Origin: DASZHC01 sp035938215
Lineage (GTDB): Bacteria; Verrucomicrobiota; Verrucomicrobiia; Chthoniobacterales; JAFAMB01
Reading direction: 5' to 3'
Assembly: GCA_035938215.1 (NCBI GenBank)
Contig: DASZHC010000267.1
Span: forward strand, 1 to 15,137
DNA: 15,137 bases
The position numbers were made by a program, and so were the translations under genes. Under the pieces are notes generated by a model. The model did not search any database. It saw only the letters and a list, made by a program, of their open reading frames with translations, and was not told the origin of the DNA. Below, piece after piece: positions 10,130 to 15,137 of the stretch (its first letter is position 1; the number at the start of each line of letters is the position of its first letter).

Positions 10130-10289
10130 TCCCCCCTGGAAATGAAGATGGCTTCGTTCATTGATAGAGGCGCGGACCTCAGCCAATCTCTCTTTCTCTT
10201 GCTACAGGCTGACCAGCAGCAATATGTTGATTCTGCTTTTCCTTGGGTGCGAGCCTGAAACGCTTTTCACCTGAGTCGACCCCTTCCCG

Positions 10290-11300
10290 ATGAACAAAGC
10301 GATCCTCCGCACGTTCCAGGCAATCTTTACCATTGGCATTCTGATATGGGTATTTCACAGCCCCGAGAAGCGTGTGCAGATGGCCAGCGCCATCGGAAAA
10401 GCAAACAGCACATGGTTGCTGATAGGTCTGCCTGTCGCTCTCGTCGGCGAAGTTGCCAACATCATGCGTTGGCAGATCCTGATGCGTGTGCAGGGAATGC
10501 GTATGAGCTGGCGCCGGGCGACTATGCTGTTCTTCGTCGGCTTGTTTTTTAATCTTTTTATGCCCGGATATACAGGCGGAGATTTTGCGCGCCTGTACTA
10601 TTTGATGCGGGAATTTCCAGAGAAAAAGAAAGAGGCGATCCTGACCGTCGTCATGGACCGTTTGATTGGCGTTGCTGCCCTGTTCGTGACTGCGCTGTTT
10701 ACAACGGCTCTAAGGTGGCAGTGGCTTCAAAGGACTCCTCATGCGACCGTTCTTCTCTGGGTGTTGATAGCGATGCTGATCGGGTTCGTAATTGCGACCG
10801 CTGGTTCGTTCTTGATCGCAGGATTCGGGCTGCTAAATCGACTGCCCGAACACTTTCCGTTTCGGGAGCGCTTACTCGAAACTTCGGAAGCGTATCATTT
10901 GTTCGCCAAGGAAAAAAGGTCGCTTCTCTATGCATTCCTTCTCTCGTTTCCTGTCCTTTTCTCGTTTTACGGAGCCTTTTACTGCACATCGAAGGCGCTT
11001 GGCACTAGTGTTTCGCTTCTCGACATGTTTTCGATCATGCCGATCGTCACATCCATTATTTCGCTGCCGGTGACGCCGAGTGGTATCGGATTCCGCGAAT
11101 CTCTTCTTGAAATCCTTTTGCGCGACTTGTGCAAAGTGCCAACCGAAATAGGTGTTCTCGTCTCCCTCCTTGGATTCGCTTACTTCGTTCTGTTTGGGAT
11201 AGCCGGTGGAATTACCTATCTGTTTTACGCTCCCAAACAACATTCCCGCTGGAGCCAAATGCAGGATGAAGTCCGGCGCGCGCATGGGTATCCAGAATAA
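10290..11300 (+). CDS. LPG-synthase-TM / UPF0104 flippase-like membrane protein
   Basis: This 336-residue multi-pass membrane protein belongs to the family of flippase-like domains found in lysylphosphatidylglycerol synthases and AglD. The signature FFNLFMPGYTGGDFARLYYL (residues 86-105) and the preceding RWQILMR (60-66) are visible. About seven to eight hydrophobic segments can be counted (roughly 8-22, 41-57, 78-92, 120-140, 153-179, 213-233, 248-262, 287-314). Later, SLPVTPSGIGFRESLLE (around 257-273) matches the conserved second half. No lysyl-transferase domain is attached, so it may flip or bind a lipid-linked substrate, but the substrate cannot be inferred. No ribosome binding site is obvious before ATG 10290. 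mqnD follows on the same strand after 226 bp. Confidence 0.85.
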   Translation: MNKAILRTFQAIFTIGILIWVFHSPEKRVQMASAIGKANSTWLLIGLPVALVGEVANIMRWQILMRVQGMRMSWRRATMLFFVGLFFNLFMPGYTGGDFARLYYLMREFPEKKKEAILTVVMDRLIGVAALFVTALFTTALRWQWLQRTPHATVLLWVLIAMLIGFVIATAGSFLIAGFGLLNRLPEHFPFRERLLETSEAYHLFAKEKRSLLYAFLLSFPVLFSFYGAFYCTSKALGTSVSLLDMFSIMPIVTSIISLPVTPSGIGFRESLLEILLRDLCKVPTEIGVLVSLLGFAYFVLFGIAGGITYLFYAPKQHSRWSQMQDEVRRAHGYPE

Positions 11301-11346
11301 GGAAACCGCCAAGGGATATGGCGATGCACCCGGGATGCGGCATAAA

Positions 11347-11436
11347 CCTAGCGAGGCCGCGCCTTAGACCGGCGAGATGTAAGGATCTCAACCTCACGTT
11401 AGAAGCTACGCCGATTGGTGAAGCGGCCTCGCCAGG
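11347..11436. repeat. Foldable intergenic element (REP-like or structured RNA candidate)
   Basis: CCTAGCGAGGCCGC (11347-11360) pairs with GCGGCCTCGCCAGG (11423-11436) over 14 positions with one mismatch that can be G-U in RNA. Inside lie CGGCG (11370-11374) opposite CGCCG (11409-11413), and GAGAT (11374-11378) opposite ATCTC (11385-11389) with a 6-nt loop. The nesting gives a closed outer stem with at least one inner stem-loop. It starts 47 bp after the flippase-like gene and ends 90 bp before mqnD. It could be a dispersed palindromic element, a terminator-like structure or an RNA regulator. No known riboswitch was recognised. Confidence 0.55.
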
Positions 11437-11526
11437 CACTTGGCGCATTTCTTGTTACAACATGTTGTCGTTAGCGACTGCTCGAAGAGCCGCTTGCACT
11501 CGGGCTGGCTTTCGCTTTGTTCTTGG

Positions 11527-12372
11527 ATGGAGTTTCTTTTAGGCCATTCGCCTGATCCCGATGACGCCTTCATGTTCTACGCCCTGGCCCAGCATAAGAT
11601 CGACACGCATGGGCATCGCTTTGAACACATTCTTCAGGATATCGAAACGTTGAATCAACGTGCCCTGCGTGGAGAGTTGCACATCTCCGCTGTTTCGATT
11701 CATGCTTACGCTTATCTAGCCGATAAGTACGCATTGCTGCCGTGTGGCGCGAGCATGGGAGATGGGTATGGGCCGATGTTAGTCACACTCGAGGAACCTC
11801 CGGCCGATCCGGAGAGTATCAAAGCATGGCTTCAATACAAACGGATTGCAGTTCCCGGTGAAAAGACGAGCGCCTATTTAGCATTGCGTCTCTTTGCCGG
11901 CAAGGTGCCGACCCTAACGGTGCCCTTTGACGAAATATTTTCCACTGTGAAACGGGGTAAGGCGGATGTCGGTCTTGTCATTCACGAGGGACAGATTACT
12001 TACCCCGGGGAGGGGTTCCAACTTGCGCTCGACCTGGGTAACTGGTGGAAGTCTGCGACGGGGTTGCCGCTTCCGTTGGGCGGAAATGTCATTCGCAAGG
12101 ATATACCGAGTGCCATTCAGAAGGAGGTTTCAGAGATTATGAAACAGAGTATCGCCTACGGACTGAGCCACCGAAGGGCCGGAGTGGAACACTCAATGCC
12201 GTTGGCTCGGGGTCTGGATCGCGACCAGGCTGATCGCTTTATCGGACTGTATGTGAACGACTTTACCCTCGACTACGGAGCGGTGGGCAAAACAGCAATC
12301 CGAGAGTTCCTGGCGAGTGCCGCCCGGAACGGTCTGATACCGCAAAACGTTCAACTCGAGTTTGTCGAGTAG
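11527..12372 (+). CDS. mqnD: 1,4-dihydroxy-6-naphthoate synthase, MqnD-like (MqnA/MqnD family)
   Basis: MqnD cleaves cyclic dehypoxanthinylfutalosine to 1,4-dihydroxy-6-naphthoate in the futalosine pathway to menaquinone. The 281 residues follow the family throughout: LGHSPDPDDAFMFYAL (5-20), ILQDIETLNQRAL, DGYGPMLV, RIAVPGEKTSAYLAL, DVGLVIHEGQITYP with the likely catalytic histidine H143, and DLGNWWKSATGLPLPLGG. In Thermus MqnD, as I recall it, the first motif reads SPCPNDTFIF, so C, N and T are replaced by D, D and A here. The start is ATG 11527. In-frame codons back to 11440 add an unrelated N-terminus. No other mqn gene is in the window. An MqnA-like or solute-binding role is possible, but the second half fits MqnD best. 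Confidence 0.82.
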   Translation: MEFLLGHSPDPDDAFMFYALAQHKIDTHGHRFEHILQDIETLNQRALRGELHISAVSIHAYAYLADKYALLPCGASMGDGYGPMLVTLEEPPADPESIKAWLQYKRIAVPGEKTSAYLALRLFAGKVPTLTVPFDEIFSTVKRGKADVGLVIHEGQITYPGEGFQLALDLGNWWKSATGLPLPLGGNVIRKDIPSAIQKEVSEIMKQSIAYGLSHRRAGVEHSMPLARGLDRDQADRFIGLYVNDFTLDYGAVGKTAIREFLASAARNGLIPQNVQLEFVE

Positions 12373-12381
12373 CCCGGATCG

Positions 12382-12410
12382 GCAGCGGCTGACAGTCTGT
12401 CAGCCGCTGC
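12382..12410. terminator. Strong stem-loop after mqnD, probably bidirectional
   Basis: GCAGCGGCTGACA (12382-12394) and TGTCAGCCGCTGC (12398-12410) form a perfect 13-bp stem with a 3-nt loop, starting 10 nt after the mqnD stop. The downstream sequence is TTACCACTTTTG, only loosely T-rich. It lies between convergent mqnD and the glutaredoxin-like gene, so it can serve both strands. Confidence 0.75.
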
Positions 12411-12445
12411 TTACCACTTTTGAACGAAAAAGGAGCTCACTCTCC

Positions 12446-12781
12446 TTACCGTCGGAAAAAGAGATTGGCTTCGTGCTGTTCAGGTGGGCATGGAGCATTG
12501 AGCGGAACGTCCGACGCAGAGGCGTCAGCCTGCACCAGATGATTGGTGACAAGATAGTTCTCAACTTCCTCGCCGCTGATATCCGGTAGCATCATTCCGT
12601 TGATTTCGATGCAGGGAGAAAGTGGTTGACCACTCTTTTGCTCCATTTCCCAACGAAAGGCCGGATTCTTGATGATGTCCTTTTCTTCGTACGGCAGATC
12701 GTATTTTTTCAGAACTGCCCGGACCCCATTGCTCCATCCGCAAGAGGTTTTTAAATAGGCGACAATTTGCGGTTTATCCAT
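12446..12781 (-). CDS. Monothiol glutaredoxin-like protein
   Basis: This 111-residue thioredoxin-fold protein probably handles glutathione-type thiol exchange or Fe-S/redox chemistry. The start reads IVAYLKTSCGWSNGVRAVL, giving an active site C14-G-W-S17. This has one cysteine like CGFS glutaredoxins, with W in place of F. The cis-proline loop is LSPCIEING (P56), and DISGEEVENYL matches the C-terminal glutathione-site helix. C57 next to the cis-proline and C98 in the tail are extra cysteines. About 25 residues beyond the fold (from around 87, ADASASDVPLNAPCPPEQHE...) have no recognisable domain. The family fold is likely, the exact role unknown. Confidence 0.8.
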   Translation of the reverse strand: MDKPQIVAYLKTSCGWSNGVRAVLKKYDLPYEEKDIIKNPAFRWEMEQKSGQPLSPCIEINGMMLPDISGEEVENYLVTNHLVQADASASDVPLNAPCPPEQHEANLFFRR

Positions 12782-12798
12782 AATGCTTAAGCTGAACG

Positions 12799-12827
12799 AT
12801 TATACGTAAACTGATTGTTGCAAACAA
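12799..12827 (-). promoter_or_regulatory. Promoter candidate for the glutaredoxin-like gene
   Basis: A consensus TATAAT (12799-12804, minus strand) lies 17 bp from TTGTTT (12822-12827). The start would be near 12792, leaving a leader of about 11 nt before ATG 12781, with no room for a standard ribosome binding site. The -35 hexamer sits in the T-run of the rpsA terminator. Confidence 0.5.
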
Positions 12828-12855
12828 AAAAGGCGCTCGGCGCAACCGGAGCGCC
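12826..12855 (-). terminator. Intrinsic terminator of rpsA
   Basis: Read on the minus strand, GGCGCTC pairs with GAGCGCC (12849-12855 with 12832-12838), extended by GG/CC past a bulged C around a TTGCG loop. It is followed directly by six Ts (12826-12831). It begins 20 nt after the rpsA stop and is the clearest intrinsic terminator in the window. Confidence 0.85.
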
Positions 12856-12875
12856 GCTTAGAATTCCCATCAGTA

Positions 12876-14570
12876 TTATCGGCGCCGGTCGCCTGGGCGA
12901 TACTCTTCCTCGGCTGCCTGGAAAGCTTGTTCAAGGCCCACCATGTCCTCCCCGGGGCGCAGGCTGTCAAAGGCCTCCGTTTCGCGGCGAAGCTCTTCGT
13001 CGGAGTAATGAGCTGCCTTGATCGAGAGACCAATCCGGCGCTCCGCTTTATCGACCTTAATGACGCGGGCTTCCACTTCCTGACCCACCTTCAACACATC
13101 CTTGACCTTCGCCACGTGTTCTTCGCTTAGCTGCGAAATGTGCACCAATCCGTCAATGTCATCCTGCAGCTGAACAAAAGCGCCAAAGCTTGCCAGTTTC
13201 GTTACTTTTCCGTGCACAAGGTCGCCGATCTTGTATTTTTGATCGATTTCCTTCCACGGATCGGAATCGATTTGTTTCACTCCGAGGCTGATTCGCTGAT
13301 TGACCTTATCAATATCGAGTACGATGGCTTCAACCTCGTCGTTTTTCTTCAACACCTCGCTTGGATGATTGATTTTGCGCGTCCAGCTCAAATCCGAAAC
13401 GTGGATCATTCCGTCGATACCTTCTTCCAGCTCAACGAAGGCGCCGTACGCGGTCATATTCCGAATCTTTCCGGTGACTCGCGAACCAATGGCATAATTG
13501 TGTTCAATCGCATCCCATGGGTTGGGTTCGAGCTGGCGAACGCCCAGTGAAATCTTCTGCTCCTCTTTGTTAACGCCCAGGACAACCGCCTCAATCTCCT
13601 GGCCTTGAGTCAAAACATCTGAGGGGCGCGTTATTCTTTTGGTCCACGAAAGCTCGGAAACATGAATTAGTCCTTCGACGCCCTCTTCGATTTCAACAAA
13701 AGCTCCGTATGGAACAAGGTTTGTGACCTTGCCGCGCACGGTCGCTCCGACAGGGAATCGCTCCTCGATTTTGTCCCAAGGGTTGCGTTGTGTTTGCTTT
13801 AGCCCGAGCGATACGCGCTCCTTTTCCTTGTTAATGTCCAGGACAGCAACATCAATCTCCTGGCCAATTTTCAGCAATTCGCTCGGATGAGTGAGCCGGC
13901 CCCAGGTCATATCAGTGATATGAAGCAAACCGTCCATTCCATCCAAATCGATGAACGCTCCGAAGTCAGTGAGGTTCTTTACGACGCCCTTGACAGTGTC
14001 CCCAACTTTGACCGTCTCAAGAAATCTCGACCGCTTTTCCGCGCGCTCCTGCTCAATAATTTCGCGTCGGCTCAATACAACGTTTTTCCGCTCGTCGTTG
14101 ATTTTTACGATCTTGAAGTCGTACGTATTGCCTACGAACTGCTGTAGATCCTTTGGGGGAACGATGTCGATCTGAGAACCCGGTAGAAAAGCCTCAACGC
14201 CGATATTCACCGTCAAGCCACCCTTCACGACGGCTTTGACTTTGCCTTTTATGAGGCCATCGCCCTCAAAGACCTTTACAATTTTGTCCCAATTCTGCTT
14301 GTGAGCGGCCTTTTCCTTGGAAAGAACAATCATCCCATCCTCGTTCTCGAGCTTTTCAAGCAACACTTCGACCTCATCGCCCACCTCGACTTCGTTCATG
14401 TCATCGAATTCGGAGGCGGGAATTACGCCTTCGGATTTATAGCCGATATCCACAAGAACTTCTCGGGGCCGGATCTCTAAAATTCGGCCCTTAACGATGC
14501 TGCCTTCTTTGAAATCGCGCAGGGACTTCGCGATTAGCTCCTGCATCTCTGTCATATCATTCACAAACAT
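12876..14570 (-). CDS. rpsA: 30S ribosomal protein S1
   Basis: S1 binds mRNA leaders and helps load them on the 30S subunit, and is important for mRNAs with weak ribosome binding sites. The 564 residues contain six S1/OB repeats at about 22-85, 105-169, 189-258, 274-345, 361-432 and 448-518. Repeats 3 to 6 carry the typical YGAF/FGAF and GL(I/V)H(V/I)S motifs (LTDFGAFIDL, LVPYGAFVEI, MTAYGAFVEL, LASFGAFVQL). Repeats 1 and 2 are the diverged ribosome-binding type. An acidic tail (DEELRRETEAFDSL...) ends the protein. ATG 14570 is chosen, with ATG 14552 and 14543 and TTG 14576 as alternatives. No ribosome binding site is evident. Confidence 0.95.
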   Translation of the reverse strand: MFVNDMTEMQELIAKSLRDFKEGSIVKGRILEIRPREVLVDIGYKSEGVIPASEFDDMNEVEVGDEVEVLLEKLENEDGMIVLSKEKAAHKQNWDKIVKVFEGDGLIKGKVKAVVKGGLTVNIGVEAFLPGSQIDIVPPKDLQQFVGNTYDFKIVKINDERKNVVLSRREIIEQERAEKRSRFLETVKVGDTVKGVVKNLTDFGAFIDLDGMDGLLHITDMTWGRLTHPSELLKIGQEIDVAVLDINKEKERVSLGLKQTQRNPWDKIEERFPVGATVRGKVTNLVPYGAFVEIEEGVEGLIHVSELSWTKRITRPSDVLTQGQEIEAVVLGVNKEEQKISLGVRQLEPNPWDAIEHNYAIGSRVTGKIRNMTAYGAFVELEEGIDGMIHVSDLSWTRKINHPSEVLKKNDEVEAIVLDIDKVNQRISLGVKQIDSDPWKEIDQKYKIGDLVHGKVTKLASFGAFVQLQDDIDGLVHISQLSEEHVAKVKDVLKVGQEVEARVIKVDKAERRIGLSIKAAHYSDEELRRETEAFDSLRPGEDMVGLEQAFQAAEEEYRPGDRRR

Positions 14571-14647
14571 CAACAAACCACGGTTGCCTCAGGTTAAGTC
14601 CGACCCGCCCGACGACACCTCGTCACCTTCGGATCAGCGGGAGGTGG

Positions 14648-14675
14648 AATCTAGCCGGAAAATCGGCCTTCGCAA
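14648..14675 (-). promoter_or_regulatory. Candidate rpsA promoter
   Basis: On the minus strand, TTGCGA (14670-14675) and TAGATT (14648-14653) are spaced by 16 bp, each matching 4 of 6 consensus bases. A start near 14641 would give a leader of about 70 nt. Found by eye only. Confidence 0.3.
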
Positions 14676-14700
14676 GGATAGAGTCGACTTTTGAGGCCGA
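14659..14700 (-). terminator. Possible weak terminator between rpsR and rpsA
   Basis: On the minus strand, TCGGCCT (14694-14700) pairs with AGGCCGA (14663-14669), followed by TTTT (14659-14662). The loop is long (24 nt) and contains the palindrome AGTCGACT. It overlaps the candidate rpsA promoter, so rpsA may be only partly linked to rpsR transcription. Confidence 0.3.
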
Positions 14701-14719
14701 AGATGCGTCGCGGACAATT

Positions 14720-14959
14720 CTATTTCATCAAGAGGACGGAGCGCGCCCGCTTGATCTGGCGGGTAATTTTGCGATGAAGGTGAGCAGGCATCCCGGTCAC
14801 ACGCCGTGGAAGAATTTTGCCGCTCTCGGTAACAAATTTTCTCAGAAGGTCCGGGTTTTTATAATCGATCGCTTCGGTCGCGATATCAATCCTGCGACGT
14901 GGCATGATTCGATTAGCGCGACGAAAATTGGATCTGCGTTTGGCGTTTTTCGGTTCCAT
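14720..14959 (-). CDS. rpsR: 30S ribosomal protein S18
   Basis: This 79-residue, very basic protein binds 16S rRNA on the platform of the small subunit next to S6. The family core is clear: [20 protein letters not shown] (31-50), [20 protein letters not shown] (51-70), ending RARSVLLMK. The N-terminus is arginine-rich and has no cysteine, so it is the zinc-free form. ATG 14959 lies 5 nt after the rpmG stop, so the two are probably co-translated. Neither rpsF, ssb nor rplI, the usual partners of rpsR, is seen in the window. Confidence 0.95.
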   Translation of the reverse strand: MEPKNAKRRSNFRRANRIMPRRRIDIATEAIDYKNPDLLRKFVTESGKILPRRVTGMPAHLHRKITRQIKRARSVLLMK

Positions 14960-14964
14960 GGCGG

Positions 14965-15137
14965 CTACTTTACTTCTCGGTGTAAAGTGTGGCGGCGCAG
15001 GAAAGGGTTGTACTTCTTTTTTTCCAAGCGTCCAGGTGTATTCGGGCTCTTCTTGTTCCGTGTGCTGACATACCGCGAAACCGGTTTACCTTCGGCTTTC
15101 GCTTCAGTGCACTCCAGAATGATGATGTCCCTTGGCA
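14965..15137 (-). CDS. rpmG: 50S ribosomal protein L33 (start codon cut by the window edge)
   Basis: This small protein sits near the E site of the large subunit. Hand translation of the minus strand gives a 57-residue protein beginning (M)[13 protein letters not shown] and continuing [20 protein letters not shown], then [16 protein letters not shown] and stop. The window ends with TG of the start codon, so exactly one base is missing. The [15 protein letters not shown] end is diagnostic. In zinc-binding L33 proteins this protein's ECTEA would be CTEC and its KKYN would be KKYC. Only C10 remains here, so zinc cannot be bound in the usual way. It is followed after 5 nt by rpsR. Confidence 0.94.
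   Translation of the reverse strand, partial: PRDIIILECTEAKAEGKPVSRYVSTRNKKSPNTPGRLEKKKYNPFLRRHTLHREVK

Larger units (their letters stand above)
9784..10289. other. 506-bp intergenic region with repeats, no credible gene
   Basis: This stretch between divergent hisD and the flippase-like gene should contain both promoters, but I cannot identify either. Open frames run through it on both strands, yet they are low-complexity translations of the repeat units (for example a CLCGE-type peptide) and show no domain. The inverted and direct repeats inside it are listed separately. Confidence 0.8.

Noticed and set aside
9836..10186. Minus-strand open frame of 116 codons in the hisD upstream region
   Set aside because: Its peptide is a translation of both repeat arms and has no domain, ribosome binding site or plausible composition.
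11212..11448. Minus-strand open frame of 78 codons overlapping the flippase-like gene end
   Set aside because: Half lies antisense to a well-supported gene and the other half is the palindromic element.
11440..11526. Longer N-terminus of the MqnD-like protein
   Set aside because: The family begins at the LGHSP motif, and the extra residues resemble neither a signal peptide nor any MqnD N-terminus.
12045..12233. Repeats or CRISPR-like spacing, tRNA or phage attachment sites across the window
   Set aside because: No regularly spaced direct repeats, no tRNA cloverleaf and no integrase or transposase were found. The repeats at 9853-10130 occur in pairs only.
13140..14175. Plus-strand open frames of 74-136 codons inside rpsA
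   Set aside because: They are shadows of the six repeated S1 domains on the minus strand, with no independent signals.

Overview
The window is mostly housekeeping sequence from a Gram-negative-type bacterium with a conventional F1Fo ATP synthase, futalosine-type menaquinone biosynthesis and ribosomal proteins. Protein flavour, the apparent rpmG-rpsR-rpsA order, the MqnD-like gene and repeats of the type containing CACCACAGAG suggest Verrucomicrobiota (soil Chthoniobacterales-like) to me. That is inference from familiarity, not a database match.

Layout. (1) 1-1169, minus strand: a GT4 glycosyltransferase cut by the left edge, with a candidate promoter at 1221-1248. (2) 1351-7758, plus strand: a complete atp operon in the order atpB-E-F-H-A-G-D-C (a, c, b, delta, alpha, gamma, beta, epsilon). 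There is no atpI in front, the delta subunit is unusually short, and a perfect 11-bp stem-loop lies between atpE and atpF. (3) 7768-9783, minus strand: hisD followed by mtgA, 9 bp apart, convergent with the atp operon. (4) 9784-10289: about 500 bp without a credible gene, holding a diverged inverted-repeat pair and a direct-repeat pair. (5) 10290-12372, plus strand: a flippase-like/LPG-synthase-TM membrane protein, a compact foldable element at 11347-11436, then an MqnD-type 1,4-dihydroxy-6-naphthoate synthase ending in a 13-bp stem-loop. (6) 12446-15137, minus strand, read right to left: rpmG (L33, missing only the first base of its start codon), rpsR (S18), rpsA (S1, six S1 domains) with a clear intrinsic terminator, and a small monothiol glutaredoxin-like gene with its own promoter.

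How the parts work together: the atp operon makes the complete ATP synthase. The c subunit has the conserved glutamate but lacks the Na+-site residues, so proton coupling is expected. MqnD makes the last soluble-stage intermediate on the futalosine route to menaquinone, which would feed the respiratory chain that drives this enzyme. HisD closes histidine biosynthesis. MtgA and the GT4 enzyme act in cell-envelope polymer synthesis, and the ribosomal block serves translation.

I found no tRNA, rRNA, CRISPR array, transposase, phage gene or defence system. I see no convincing new multi-gene system. The items most worth checking are the shortened delta subunit, the altered N-terminal motif of the MqnD homologue, the structured intergenic element at 11347-11436, and the atpE-atpF stem-loop.
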